This document shows, piece by piece, positions 9,157 to 19,604 of a DNA stretch of 64,000 bases. The notes under the pieces were generated by a model. That model made no database searches. It saw only the letters and a program-made list of their open reading frames with translations, and was not told the origin of the DNA. Position 1 is the first letter of the stretch. Each line of letters begins with the position of its first letter. The DNA lies in the NCBI RefSeq assembly GCF_001429785.1, contig NZ_LMJF01000013.1, positions 190,327 through 254,326 on the forward strand, read 5' to 3'. Source of the stretch: Lysobacter sp. Root916 (GTDB taxonomy: Bacteria; Pseudomonadota; Gammaproteobacteria; Xanthomonadales; Xanthomonadaceae). The translations under genes and the position numbers were made by a program.

Positions 9157-10140
9157 ATGGGCTTGGACATCGCCGCGAAACACCTGCTTCGCCCGGCCGC
9201 GATCTGCTGGCTGATGCTGGCGGCCGGCGCAAGCGATGCGAGTTCGCCTGCTGTGGCGGGCGAAGCATCGAAGCCCTCGATCGAGATCCTCGATACGCCG
9301 GCCGTGTTCGCGCCCGGCATCGCCTCCACGCGCTACGCGGAAATCCGCCTCACCCTCAGCCCCGACGGCCGCACCGCGCTGTGGTTCAGCCGCGACCGGC
9401 CCGGCGGCGCGGGCGGTTACGACATCTGGATCTCGCGCCGCGGCGAACAGGGCTGGAGCGAGGCGACGCCGGTGCCGTTCAACTCGCCGGGTCGCGATTT
9501 CGACCCCGCGTTCTCCGCCGACGGCCGCAGCGTCTATTTCTGTTCGGACCGCCCCGGCGGCCTGGGCGCGGACGATTTGTGGCGGGTCGCGGTCGTCGCC
9601 ACCGGCTTCGGCGAGCCCGAGCCTCTGGGCGCGGCGGTGAACAGCCCGGGCAAGGAGTACGCACCCATGCTCTCGGCCGACGGCCGGCGCCTGCTGTTTG
9701 CCAGCGACCGCCCCGGCGGCGCCGGCGGACTCGACCTCTACGTCGCGCGGCGGCGCGGCGACGGCTTCGACGACGCACAACGCCTGAGCGGAGGCATCAA
9801 CACCTCGGCCCACGATTTCGACGCCAGCTATCTCGCCGACGATGCCAGCATCGTCTACTCGCGCGCGCAGGACTTCCGCACCGATCGGGTCGACCTCTAT
9901 CTGGCGAGGCCCCACGGCAAGGGCTACGATGCGGGCCAGTTGCTGCCGCTAAGCGTGAACAGCCGCGAGACCGATAGCTACGGCCCGATGCTGGACTGGT
10001 CGCAGCGCGATCGTCTGCTCTACTCGGCCCAACGCGACGGCGCGCAGAGCATGGAGCTGCATCTGGTTCGCTATCGGCTGCCTGCATGGGACGCCGATGC
10101 GGCGCGCAAACACGCGGCGGGCGACGACCCCAGCCCGTAG
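9157..10140 (+). CDS. Exported PD40 (TolB-like) beta-propeller protein
   Basis: A 327-residue protein with a signal peptide (LLRPAAICWLMLAAGASDA). The mature part is built from PD40/WD40-like blades with the recurring pattern LSxDGRxxxFxSDRPGGxGGxDL (for example LSPDGRTALWFSRDRPGG, FSADGRSVYFCSDRPGG and LSADGRRLLFASDRPGG). Such propellers bind proteins or polymers in the periplasm; TolB is the best-known member, but this is not the tol operon. I chose ATG 9157 because AGGGG at 9144-9148 lies 8 bases upstream and the signal peptide starts there. It probably forms an operon with the preceding Tat protein. A second PD40 protein is at 50363-51379. Confidence 0.85.
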   Translation: MGLDIAAKHLLRPAAICWLMLAAGASDASSPAVAGEASKPSIEILDTPAVFAPGIASTRYAEIRLTLSPDGRTALWFSRDRPGGAGGYDIWISRRGEQGWSEATPVPFNSPGRDFDPAFSADGRSVYFCSDRPGGLGADDLWRVAVVATGFGEPEPLGAAVNSPGKEYAPMLSADGRRLLFASDRPGGAGGLDLYVARRRGDGFDDAQRLSGGINTSAHDFDASYLADDASIVYSRAQDFRTDRVDLYLARPHGKGYDAGQLLPLSVNSRETDSYGPMLDWSQRDRLLYSAQRDGAQSMELHLVRYRLPAWDADAARKHAAGDDPSP

Positions 10141-10189
10141 CTCGAACGCAACGGCTGCCATCGCCGCGCATACAGGAGTTTTCGCCAGG

Positions 10190-10684
10190 ATGGACACCGT
10201 CATCTGCGTCTTGCTCTGGATCGGCGCGATCGGCTGCGGCCTGCTCGGCGGCCTGTTCTTCGCCTTCTCGGTGTTCATCATGAGCGCGCTGGGCAGCATC
10301 GCCCCCGACGCCGGCATCGCCGCGATGAACGCGATCAACCGCGTCATCCTGCGTTCGCTGTTCATGCCGGTGTTCTGGCTCACCACGTTCGCCGGCCTGG
10401 CGCTGGCTGGCATCGGGATCGTGCATGCGAGCGCGCCCGGCGCCTTGGCCATGCTCGTCGGCGGCGTCGTCCACGTGCTGGGCATGTTCGTATGCACGGT
10501 CGCGTTCAACGTGCCGCTCAACAACGCCCTAGCCGCGGTCGACCAGGGCGGCGAAGCCGCGCTGCCGGTCTGGCAGCGTTACCTGCGCGATTGGACGCGC
10601 GGGAATCACGTGCGCACACTGGCGTGCACGCTCGCCAGCGCGCTATTCGTGCTGGCCTTGCTGCAGCGCGCCGCGCCCGGCTAG
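10190..10684 (+). CDS. DUF1772 membrane protein
   Basis: A 164-residue protein with four predicted membrane helices and the DUF1772 pattern (anthrone-oxygenase-like fold family): GGLFFAFSVFIMSAL near the N-terminus, a central AMNAINRVIL and the conserved VAFNVPLNNALA before WQRYLRDWTRGNHVRT. Members are small membrane proteins, some acting as anthrone oxygenases in fungi; the bacterial function is unknown. ATG 10190 was chosen because CAGGAG (10173-10178) precedes it and the hydrophobic helix begins at once. Confidence 0.88.
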   Translation: MDTVICVLLWIGAIGCGLLGGLFFAFSVFIMSALGSIAPDAGIAAMNAINRVILRSLFMPVFWLTTFAGLALAGIGIVHASAPGALAMLVGGVVHVLGMFVCTVAFNVPLNNALAAVDQGGEAALPVWQRYLRDWTRGNHVRTLACTLASALFVLALLQRAAPG

Positions 10685-10754
10685 CGGGGCGGCGAGTCGG
10701 CTTGGCGCGCCGGAGGGCCGCATCGCATACTCCGACCGTCGCTAAGGAGCCTCG

Positions 10755-12305
10755 ATGCGCATCCGCATAAGCTGGCGTTGGTTCGCCTGGGGCCTGCTGG
10801 CCTTGCTGGCGCTGGTCGTCAGCGGTGTACTGCTTGCCGACCGTCTGACCCCGCCCGCGACGGGCGCGCCCAGCGCCCACCTGCCCTTGCGCGCGGCGCA
10901 GACCACGATCGACCGCGAACTCGCGCCGCGTCTGGCCGCGCATCCGGGCAAGACCGGCGTGCTGATGATCCCGGGCGGCCTGGAGGCTTTCGCCGCGCGC
11001 GCGACCAGCGCGCGCGCCAGCGGCCGCAGCCTGGATCTGCAGTACTACATGTGGCACGACGACCTGGTCGGCGGCTTGCTGGGCCGCGAACTCTACGCGG
11101 CGGCCGAGCGCGGCGTGCGCGTGCGTCTGCTGCTGGACGACATCAACGCCAAGGGCCTGGACCCGGCGCTGATGGTGCTGGACGCGCACCGCAATATCGA
11201 GATTCGCCTCTACAACCCCTTCCGCAACCGCGAGGGATTGTGGCGTTTGCTGGAAATGGTGCAGCGCGTTTTCAGCATCAATCACCGCATGCACAACAAG
11301 GCCTGGATCGCCGACGGCCGGGTCGCCGTGGTCGGCGGCCGCAACGTCGGCGACGAATACTTCGACGCCCACCAGGAAGTGAATTTCCGCGACCTCGACC
11401 TGCTGCTGGCGGGCCCGGCGGTCGCCGACGCCAGCGCCATCTTCGATCGCTACTGGAACAGCCCCGCGGTGGTGCCGATCGCCGCACTCAGCGACAAGAA
11501 GCCGGCTGAGCTGAAGGCTTACATTGCCCGGATCGACGACGATGCCAAGGGCGACGAGGCCAAGCGCTATCTGCAACGCGTCTCCGATTCGCTGGACCAA
11601 AACCTGCCCTGGGACACCGGCATGCACTGGAGCGAAGGCGTGCGGGTAGTGTCGGATCCCGCACAGAAGCGCGGCGACGGCGGCGACGACTGGCTGGTGA
11701 CCCAACTGATCGCCAAGCTCGCCACCACCCAGCGCGAGGCCTTGCTGATCTCGCCCTACTTCGTGCCCGGCGAGGAAGGCAGCGAGGGCCTGGTCGGCCT
11801 GGTGCGCAAGGGCGCCCAGGTCGGCGTGGTGACCAACTCCCTGGCCGCGAACGATGTCCCGGCCGTGCACAGCGGCTATGCGCGCTACCGCGAGCGCCTG
11901 CTGGCGGGCGGCGTGCGCCTGTACGAGATCCGCCGCAGCGGCCCCAGCGCCGCCGCCGGCCTGTTCGGCAGCAGCGGCGCCAGCCTGCATACCAAGGCCT
12001 TCGTGGTCGACGGCGCGCGCGGCTTCGTCGGCTCGTTCAACCTCGACCCGCGTTCGGCCGAGCTCAACACCGAGATGGGTGTGCTGTTCGAGGACGCGAC
12101 GCTGGCCGCGTCCTTGCGCCGCGAGTACGAACGCCTGGCCGCGCCGGCGCTGAGCTATCGGGTGACCCTGGACGACGGCCGCCTGTGCTGGCTGGACGAG
12201 ACCAGCCGCCCGCCGCGCTTGCTCGACCGCGAGCCGGACGCCGGCCTCATGCGCCGCGCCACGGCGCGCGTACTGGGCTGGCTGCCGATCGAATCGCAGT
12301 TGTAG
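10755..12305 (+). CDS. Phospholipase D family protein, cardiolipin synthase-like (ClsC/YmdC type)
   Basis: A 516-residue PLD-superfamily enzyme with an N-terminal membrane anchor (about 9-28) and two HKD half-sites: HNKAWIADG (about 180-188, followed by GGRNVGDEYFD) and HTKAFVVDG (about 415-423, followed by GSFNLDPRS). The spacing and the GGRN/GSFNLDPR context match the YmdC/ClsC branch of cardiolipin synthases, which joins phosphatidyl groups to make cardiolipin. A role as a general phosphodiesterase cannot be excluded. The stop is only 5 bases from the stop of the convergent hydrolase gene. Confidence 0.88.
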   Translation: MRIRISWRWFAWGLLALLALVVSGVLLADRLTPPATGAPSAHLPLRAAQTTIDRELAPRLAAHPGKTGVLMIPGGLEAFAARATSARASGRSLDLQYYMWHDDLVGGLLGRELYAAAERGVRVRLLLDDINAKGLDPALMVLDAHRNIEIRLYNPFRNREGLWRLLEMVQRVFSINHRMHNKAWIADGRVAVVGGRNVGDEYFDAHQEVNFRDLDLLLAGPAVADASAIFDRYWNSPAVVPIAALSDKKPAELKAYIARIDDDAKGDEAKRYLQRVSDSLDQNLPWDTGMHWSEGVRVVSDPAQKRGDGGDDWLVTQLIAKLATTQREALLISPYFVPGEEGSEGLVGLVRKGAQVGVVTNSLAANDVPAVHSGYARYRERLLAGGVRLYEIRRSGPSAAAGLFGSSGASLHTKAFVVDGARGFVGSFNLDPRSAELNTEMGVLFEDATLAASLRREYERLAAPALSYRVTLDDGRLCWLDETSRPPRLLDREPDAGLMRRATARVLGWLPIESQL

Positions 12306-12310
12306 CGGCG

Positions 12311-13801
12311 CTAGCGGGTTCTGGTCGCCGCATAGGTATTCGCGCCGCGCAACAGCTCGAATCCCGCCACGGCGCCGTCGTGGTTGCGCTGGAAGCGTAG
12401 CGACATGTCCTGAGCGGTCATGAAGAATGAATCCTTGCCTTCCGCGTACAGCTCCATGCGCTGCGCACCGAACAGTTCGCTTTGGAAATACAGGCGTTCG
12501 CCGTCGGCGATGACCTGAGCGGGCAGGTCCAGCAACCGGTAACCGCCGGCCAGTGCCCGATTCGCCTCGGCATCGCCCGCGATCGCGGCCTTCTCGATCA
12601 CCCGGAACTCCGGCCAGCCGTACTCGGCGGCGATGCTGCACAGGATCTCCTCGATCAGCGCGGCGCCGTTGTCGCTGTTGGTCATCACCACCACGCCCTG
12701 GCCCGAGCGCGTGTAGCCGTACAGTTGCGCGCGAAAGCCGGCGCTGCCGCCGCTGTGGCTGAAGCTGCTGCGGTCGCCCAGGTTTTCGACGAAGAACCCC
12801 AGGCCGTACTCGCCCAGGCCGCGCGTGAGCATGGTCGCGGCCATGTCGCGCGACAGCAGCCGCGCGGACTGGCCCGCCTCGGCGCGCTGCACCTCGATCA
12901 GCACGCGTGCCAGATCGCTGGGGGTGGTCCACAGGCCGGCCGCGGCCGATTCCGGATACACATGCCCCCCGCCCGCGATGCCCTTGCCGCTGCCATCGTG
13001 GGCGCTGGCCGCGCGATCGCGCCAGGCCTCCGGCAAGGGCGCCGCAAACGTGCTGCGACGCATCTCCAGCGGATCCAGCACCGCCTCCCGCATGTAGCGC
13101 TCGAAGGGCTGCCCGCTGGCCTCGCTCATCATCAACTGGACGATGCTGTAGCCGCCGCCCGAATAGCGCCAGACGCTGGCGGGTGCGAGCTCTACCCGGA
13201 CCGGCGCCGAGTTGGCCGGCGCCGCGCCCTCCAGCACCTGCAGCAAGCTCGGCAGCGTCTGCCCCGGCGCATAGCCGTCGTAACCGTGCACGTTGGTACC
13301 GGCGCTGTGATTGAGCAGCATGCGCAAGCTGACCGCATGCGCGCGGGTGTAAGAGTTCTGCGGGATCTGCCAGGACGCGAGTTGACGATTGGCATCGCCG
13401 TCCAAGGCGAGCCGGCCCCGCTCGACCAGACGCAGCGCGCCGATGGCGCTGAGCGACTTGCTGATCGAAGCGGCCTGAAACAAGGTGTCGGTATCCACCG
13501 GCCGCCCGCTGACGGCATCGGCCACACCGTAGGCGCGCGCCCACTCCACCCGCCCCTCGTTGACCAAGGCGATGCTGACCGACGGCACACGGTGGAAGGC
13601 CATGCGCTCGCTCAGGCCGCGCCGCCGGCCCGGCGCCCCCTTGACCACGATGCGCGTCGACAACCCCTGCTCGACTCTGGCGATCCGCGCCTGCAGCGCC
13701 GCTGCGGCCGCAGCGGCCGTCGGCGCCGGCGCGGTTTGCGCCTGCGCGCACAGGCTCGATAGCGCGAGTGCGGCGCAGCACAGCCAGCGGGAATGCTTCA
13801 T
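12311..13801 (-). CDS. Class C beta-lactamase-related serine hydrolase (peptidase S12 type)
   Basis: A 496-residue secreted hydrolase with a signal peptide (about 1-21, ending CAQAQ). The catalytic motifs of the penicillin-binding-protein-like fold are present: SISK (Ser112, Lys115), the YSG motif at Tyr213 (in RYSGGGYSIVQ) and HSGGSAGF near residue 345 in the KTG/HxG position. Family members include D-aminopeptidases, esterases and AmpC-type beta-lactamases. The C-terminal ~130 residues form an extra beta-rich domain, so it is longer than a true AmpC (about 380 residues), and resistance should not be assumed. The start at 13801 is chosen from the signal peptide; the open frame continues upstream without signal. 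Confidence 0.87.
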   Translation of the reverse strand: MKHSRWLCCAALALSSLCAQAQTAPAPTAAAAAAALQARIARVEQGLSTRIVVKGAPGRRRGLSERMAFHRVPSVSIALVNEGRVEWARAYGVADAVSGRPVDTDTLFQAASISKSLSAIGALRLVERGRLALDGDANRQLASWQIPQNSYTRAHAVSLRMLLNHSAGTNVHGYDGYAPGQTLPSLLQVLEGAAPANSAPVRVELAPASVWRYSGGGYSIVQLMMSEASGQPFERYMREAVLDPLEMRRSTFAAPLPEAWRDRAASAHDGSGKGIAGGGHVYPESAAAGLWTTPSDLARVLIEVQRAEAGQSARLLSRDMAATMLTRGLGEYGLGFFVENLGDRSSFSHSGGSAGFRAQLYGYTRSGQGVVVMTNSDNGAALIEEILCSIAAEYGWPEFRVIEKAAIAGDAEANRALAGGYRLLDLPAQVIADGERLYFQSELFGAQRMELYAEGKDSFFMTAQDMSLRFQRNHDGAVAGFELLRGANTYAATRTR

Positions 13802-14088
13802 CGGGAGTTCGCCATCGTCGGGGTTCCGGGATCGGATGCGCGACCGCGAGGTTTGGTTGGAACGGCGACGCCGGCGAGCGGGCCAGCAGCCGCCTCTTGT
13901 TCCGCCTCCGCCAGGAAGCGCGACAATGGGCCCGCCACGATTACGGTTGGGGCGCCGCCCGCGCAGCGACCCTATCGACCGCACGTAGATTCGCCGACGC
14001 GGCGGCCGCCCGCAGCGATTGCGTTTCGGCCGATCCTGGCGGGAAATAGGGGCCAGGCGCAGCAGGCATCTGGCCGTCGGAGAGCCGC

Positions 14089-15672
14089 ATGGATTCAACC
14101 CATTTGTTCGAGCTGGTGATCGTGATGTTCCTGGCGATCATCGCGCTGCACTACGTGGCCGACAGGCTGGGCCTGCCGCCGTCGGTGGGTCTGCTCGCCG
14201 GCGGCGCGGCGCTGGCCTTCCTGCCCGGTCTGCCCGCCATCAGCGTCGATCCCGAATTGGTGCTGGTCATTTTCCTGCCGCCGCTGCTGATGGACGGCGC
14301 CTGGTCCATCGCCCTGACCCGGCTGCGCCGCCATCTGATCGGCATCGGCTCGATGGCGGTGGGCGCGGTGCTGTTCACCTGCGTGGTCGTGGCCGTGGTG
14401 ACTCATTGGCTGATTCCGTCGCTGCCCTGGGCCGCCTGCGCGGCGCTGGGGGCGATCGTGTCGCCGCCCGACGCCGTGTCCGCGCGCTCGGTGCTGCAAC
14501 GGGTGAAGCTGCCGCGGCGCCTGCAGATCCTGCTGGAGGGCGAAAGCCTGCTCAACGACGCCAGCGGCCTGGTGCTGTTCCGCTTCGCGATCGCGGCCGG
14601 CGTCACCGGCGCCTTCAGTGCGAGCGAGGCGGTCGGCAGCTTCTTTCTGCTGGCGCTGGGAGGCGTGGCGGTCGGCATCCTGGTCGGCCTGCTCTGGGTC
14701 AAGCTGGTGCGCCGCCTGGGCGACGAATACCTGATCATCGCGACCACCGCGCTGCTGGGATGGATCGCCTACCTGCTCGGCGAAATGCTGCACGTGTCCG
14801 GCGTCATCGCCACGGTGACCGCGGGACTGATCGCGAGTTGGAACTCCAGCATCATCCTCTCGGCCTCGACGCGCATGCGCGGCACTTCGTTCTGGACCGT
14901 GCTGGTGTTCCTGATGGAGGCCTCGGTCTTCATCCTGATCGGGCTGTCGCTGCGCGGCGTGGTCGAACGCGGCGGCGGTTTCGGTGTGGTGGCCGCGACG
15001 ATGGGATGGCACATCCTCGGGGTGATCGCCGCGCTTACCGTCGCGCGCTTCGTCTGGGTGTTCGGCTCCGATCTGATCATCAAGCTTTGCAACGCGCTGG
15101 GGCTCAAGCGTTACCAGCCCATCGGCGCGCGCGGCTCGACGGTACTGAGCTGGGCCGGCGTCCGCGGCGTGGTCACCCTGGCCCTGGCGCTGAGCGTGCC
15201 GGAAGGCTTCCCGGGCCGCGACTTCATCCTGGTCACCTCGTTCGCCGTCATCCTGGGCACCGTCCTGTTGCAGGGCATGACCCTGGGCCGCGTGATCGCA
15301 TGGGCGCGCCTGACCGAGCCGGAAACCGAGAAGCCGCGCCTGACCATGAGCCAGGCCGAAGCCGCGATGGCGCAGGCGCAGTTCGCGACCGTGCGCGCCC
15401 TGGCCTACGACAGCGCCGGCGAACTCATCCACCCCAAGCTGCTGGCGCAATACGAACGCAAGTCGGTGGCGATCGTCGACTACGCCGCTCGCACCGAGCA
15501 CTACACGCCGCTGCTGCACGCCCACTTCGACGTCGTCCTGGAAGCCGTGGCCAGCGGCCGCCGCGAACTGATCCGCCTGCACCGCGCCGGCGATATCGAC
15601 GACGCGACCTTGCGCGAGCTGGAACGGGATCTGGATCTGGAAGAGCTGAGCGCGATTTCGGCCAAGGCGTAA
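14089..15672 (+). CDS. CPA1-family Na+(K+)/H+ antiporter
   Basis: A 527-residue secondary transporter with about 12 membrane helices over residues 1-410 and a soluble C-terminal helical tail (about 420-527). CPA1 signatures are visible: ILPPLLMDGAWS-like FLPPLLMDGAW, GAIVSPPDAVSA with the conserved Asp, and GESLLNDASGLVLFRF, which supplies the ND motif for ion exchange. WAGVRGVVTLALALS is also typical. It exports Na+ or K+ in exchange for protons in the inner membrane. ATG 14089 follows GGAGAGCCGC. The beta-lactamase-like gene is divergent, 287 bases away. Confidence 0.93.
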   Translation: MDSTHLFELVIVMFLAIIALHYVADRLGLPPSVGLLAGGAALAFLPGLPAISVDPELVLVIFLPPLLMDGAWSIALTRLRRHLIGIGSMAVGAVLFTCVVVAVVTHWLIPSLPWAACAALGAIVSPPDAVSARSVLQRVKLPRRLQILLEGESLLNDASGLVLFRFAIAAGVTGAFSASEAVGSFFLLALGGVAVGILVGLLWVKLVRRLGDEYLIIATTALLGWIAYLLGEMLHVSGVIATVTAGLIASWNSSIILSASTRMRGTSFWTVLVFLMEASVFILIGLSLRGVVERGGGFGVVAATMGWHILGVIAALTVARFVWVFGSDLIIKLCNALGLKRYQPIGARGSTVLSWAGVRGVVTLALALSVPEGFPGRDFILVTSFAVILGTVLLQGMTLGRVIAWARLTEPETEKPRLTMSQAEAAMAQAQFATVRALAYDSAGELIHPKLLAQYERKSVAIVDYAARTEHYTPLLHAHFDVVLEAVASGRRELIRLHRAGDIDDATLRELERDLDLEELSAISAKA

Positions 15673-15786
15673 GCGCGGTCGTCACGTCGGGGCAGAATGC
15701 GCCCGGCGTTTCATGTCGTCGACGGCAGGGGCGCCCCCCCCGAAACCGGCGTCCGCGCGCTTGTCGCGGTCGCTCGCTGGTGTCGG

Positions 15787-17073
15787 TTACAGCCGCGCGA
15801 TGTGGAGCTGCCCGATCCGGGCGATTTCCGCGTCCTGCACCCCCGCTTCCGCCGCGAAGCCGGACCATTCGCGCACCGCCTCGCATACGCGGCTTATCGC
15901 TTTTTCCGCATCCGGGATCGAGAACCGGGCCGCCACGTTCAGCAGGTCGTCTTTGGTGATGGCGTCGAATTTACCGTTGATGCTCATCAGGTGCTGCTGG
16001 GTCCACTCGCCGCTCGGGTTGTAGGCGAATGTCACATCGTAGGCCGGGGTCGGCTCCCAGGCCCCGCCTTCGCGCAGCATGAAGGCGTGATTCTTCGTGT
16101 GGTCGTCGTGGTTCTTCGCCACCACGTTGAACGTCATCCTGGCGAACAGCTGGGTCAGCGCCTCGGGGGCCAGCCCCAGTTGCGTGGCCACCATGAACAA
16201 TTGCTCGTAAGCATGCGTGCCGCGCTGTTTGTAGTTGAGGTGTTGCAAGGCGCACAGCGTCTGCACGTGCACCTTGTCGTTGCCCTCGCGGTCGAAGCGC
16301 TTGGTCATGAAGTGCCGTCGGCCGTTCTCCTGCAGCAGGCGGCAGGGGCTCATGACGATGCCGGCGTGCGTCGCCATGAGGTAGTAGGCGTACTCGATTC
16401 GTCCGTAGTCCTGGCTGGATCCCAGCTCCAGATCCTTGCCGACCCCATCGAACTTCAGCAGCCAATGCTCCCAACCCGGATCCACGTCGAACTGGCCGCT
16501 ACGGATTTCGTTGGTTTGCGGATGCCAGGCGATCACCGCCTTGGCGCGCGCGCCGCCGGCCGAGGTGCCCACGCGGATGATGTTGGCAAGCGCCGCCTGC
16601 GCGGCTTCGTCGTCGCTCAGATCCGCATGAATGGCACGGCGCGCCTCTTCCACCAGGCTCTTCATCGCCAGCGGTTTCTTGGACTCCCTGGCCGAACCGC
16701 GCGCCGGCCGGAACTCGATCGCGCCCATGCCGCGTTTGCCCATGTACGCAAGGCGATCCAGGGTGGTCACGTCCTGCTTGGCGACGCCGTGGCTGGCCAT
16801 CCACGCGTCGATCAACTGGTTGCCGAAGTCGTCGGGCAGGGCATCGGCGAGCAGGCCCGGCAAGCCCTTGTAGGCCTCGCGATCCAGACTGGGGAATGTA
16901 TGGATGCCGGGTCCAGGGGTGGGCATCGTCAGCGGCGCCAACTGGATCCCGCGGCGCGCCCAGGCCGGGTCGTATTCGAAGGCGTAGGACGCATACGTCG
17001 GATCCGCCGCGACCGCGCCGACGCGCTTACCCCATACGCGCACTTCGACGACGACCAGCGGTGCGGCGTTCAT
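15787..17073 (-). CDS. hipA: HipA-family serine/threonine kinase toxin
   Basis: A 428-residue HipA. The N-terminal coupling domain (about 1-115) is followed by the kinase domain with the nucleotide-loop region VGTSAGGARAKAVIAW (168-183), LLKFDG (205-210), the catalytic NHDDHTKNHAF (321-331) and the metal-binding AYDVTFA (344-350). E. coli HipA phosphorylates glutamyl-tRNA synthetase and causes persistence; the target here is not shown. All key residues look intact. It overlaps hipB by 4 bases (ATGA), the standard arrangement. Its stop faces the stop of the antiporter gene 114 bases away. Confidence 0.92.
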   Translation of the reverse strand: MNAAPLVVVEVRVWGKRVGAVAADPTYASYAFEYDPAWARRGIQLAPLTMPTPGPGIHTFPSLDREAYKGLPGLLADALPDDFGNQLIDAWMASHGVAKQDVTTLDRLAYMGKRGMGAIEFRPARGSARESKKPLAMKSLVEEARRAIHADLSDDEAAQAALANIIRVGTSAGGARAKAVIAWHPQTNEIRSGQFDVDPGWEHWLLKFDGVGKDLELGSSQDYGRIEYAYYLMATHAGIVMSPCRLLQENGRRHFMTKRFDREGNDKVHVQTLCALQHLNYKQRGTHAYEQLFMVATQLGLAPEALTQLFARMTFNVVAKNHDDHTKNHAFMLREGGAWEPTPAYDVTFAYNPSGEWTQQHLMSINGKFDAITKDDLLNVAARFSIPDAEKAISRVCEAVREWSGFAAEAGVQDAEIARIGQLHIARL

Positions 17074-17375
17074 GAGCGCCGCCTCGGCGCTCGCTTGGGC
17101 TGGGCCTGGCGAGTGCGCAGCAAAGCCATGGGGCTGATCGTCGGTGCCGGCGCCAGCGCGTCCAGGGACGACAAGGCATCCAATGCCTTCAGAACGCTGA
17201 CGTAGGTAATCAGCGACGAGCCTTTGCCACGCTCGAGGTCGCCCAGCGCCCGTGGCGATACGCCGGCCCGGCTGGCCAGCTCCGCCTGGGTGAGCGCTTT
17301 ACCGATGCGCAGCCGGCTGATCCGCCCCCCGAGCTCTGAGAGGAGTTCTTGCGGCGTATTGAATGCGGCAGACAT
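17070..17375 (-). CDS. hipB: HipB-like antitoxin, XRE-family DNA-binding protein
   Basis: A 101-residue protein with one Cro/C1-type helix-turn-helix at about 18-72 (LRIGKALTQAELASRAGVSP, then RALGDLERGKGSSLITYVSVLKAL). It pairs with HipA, to which it is translationally coupled, and is expected to neutralise it and to repress the operon by binding the upstream repeats. One of these motif copies abuts the start codon at 17375. Confidence 0.92.
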   Translation of the reverse strand: MSAAFNTPQELLSELGGRISRLRIGKALTQAELASRAGVSPRALGDLERGKGSSLITYVSVLKALDALSSLDALAPAPTISPMALLRTRQAQPKRAPRRRS

Positions 17376-17393
17376 AACTAGCGCTTTCTCGCC
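17375..17393 (-). promoter_or_regulatory. Putative HipB operator, copy 1
   Basis: On the minus strand this reads GGCGAGAAAGCGCTAGTTA. It begins immediately upstream of, and touches, the hipB start codon. It matches the motif GGCnGAnA..nCGCTAnnTA seen in four further copies up to 17517. A repressor bound here could block transcription or translation initiation; binding is inferred. Confidence 0.65.
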
Positions 17394-17420
17394 AAACGGA
17401 TAGCTCGAAGCCTATCACAA

Positions 17421-17440
17421 GGCGGAAATCCGCTAGTTAA
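17421..17440 (+). promoter_or_regulatory. Putative HipB operator, copy 2
   Basis: Reads GGCGGAAATCCGCTAGTTAA on the plus strand, opposite in orientation to copy 1, and shares CGCTAGTTA with copies 1 and 5. Confidence 0.65.
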
Positions 17441-17453
17441 ATACATATCAATC

Positions 17454-17471
17454 AAATAGCACTATTCCGCC
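17454..17471 (-). promoter_or_regulatory. Putative HipB operator, copy 3 (degenerate)
   Basis: On the minus strand it reads GGCGGAATAGTGCTATTT, keeping GGCGGAA and GCTA at the same spacing as the other copies but losing the C of CGCTA. Confidence 0.5.
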
Positions 17472-17477
17472 GAATAA

Positions 17478-17497
17478 GGCGGAGATATCGCTAAATA
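17478..17497 (+). promoter_or_regulatory. Putative HipB operator, copy 4
   Basis: Reads GGCGGAGATATCGCTAAATA and is followed directly, head to tail, by copy 5. The surrounding 140 bases are far richer in A+T than the rest of the window, so a promoter for hipBA probably lies between copies. Confidence 0.6.
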
Positions 17498-17517
17498 GGC
17501 AGAAAAGCGCTAGTTAA
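17498..17517 (+). promoter_or_regulatory. Putative HipB operator, copy 5
   Basis: Reads GGCAGAAAAGCGCTAGTTAA. It abuts copy 4 with a 20-base period, about two helical turns, as expected for adjacent dimers on one face of DNA. Confidence 0.62.
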
Positions 17518-17609
17518 CTGGCTACGCCCTTAAGAGCGTCTAGCGCAGCCGCACGCTCATCCTCGCAAGCCTCATCTACCCGGACCGCCCCGACTGGCGC
17601 GGTCGCGGC

Positions 17610-19442
<1,833 letters not shown>

Positions 19443-19502
19443 GCTGCGAATGCTCCTGCTGGTGTCCGCCTAGTTTAACGGCGCGCGGCGGCACAACCGG
19501 CA

Positions 19503-19553
19503 TGTCCGGTCTGTCCGGCGGACGCGGTGTCCGTCCGGACGGACACCCGGACA
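19503..19553. promoter_or_regulatory. Putative activator binding region (TGTCCG half-site cluster)
   Basis: Five half-sites lie in 51 bases: TGTCCG at 19503, 19512 and 19528 and its complement CGGACA at 19540-19545 and 19548-19553. The middle ones form a perfect 20-base palindrome, GTGTCCGTCCGGACGGACAC (19527-19546). Its centre is about 65 bases upstream of the -12 element, the usual place of an upstream activating sequence for a sigma-54 enhancer-binding protein. The response regulator at 26616 is the obvious candidate. Binding is inferred. Confidence 0.7.
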
Positions 19554-19587
19554 CTGCGCGCCAGCCAATAAAATCAACAACTTGCGG

Positions 19588-19604
19588 TTGGCACGACTCG
19601 TGCA
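19588..19604 (+). promoter_or_regulatory. Sigma-54 (RpoN) -24/-12 promoter
   Basis: The sequence TTGGCACGACTCGTGCA matches the RpoN consensus TTGGCACG-N4-TTGCA. GG is at 19590-19591 and GC at 19602-19603, with exactly the required 10 bases between. Transcription would start about 12 bases later, near 19615, giving a leader of about 38 bases before the adaptor start at 19653. The element also overlaps the alternative TTG start at 19605, which supports the downstream ATG. Confidence 0.82.

Noticed and set aside
6860-9268. An open reading frame of about 800 codons on the minus strand
   Set aside because: It runs antisense or out of frame through the LysR gene and the Tat-exported gene, has strongly Arg/Ala/Gly-rich composition and no family features; a GC-rich shadow.
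9157-10140. TolB of the Tol-Pal system
   Set aside because: It has PD40 blades but no neighbouring tolQRA or pal and lacks the TolB N-terminal domain.
10518-13781. A very long minus-strand frame of about 1090 codons
   Set aside because: It overlaps the phospholipase D and hydrolase genes, both of which have intact catalytic motifs in other frames.
12311-13801. True AmpC beta-lactamase
   Set aside because: The protein is ~115 residues longer than AmpC, has YSG instead of YAN and HSG in place of KTG, so a general S12-type hydrolase is the safer call.
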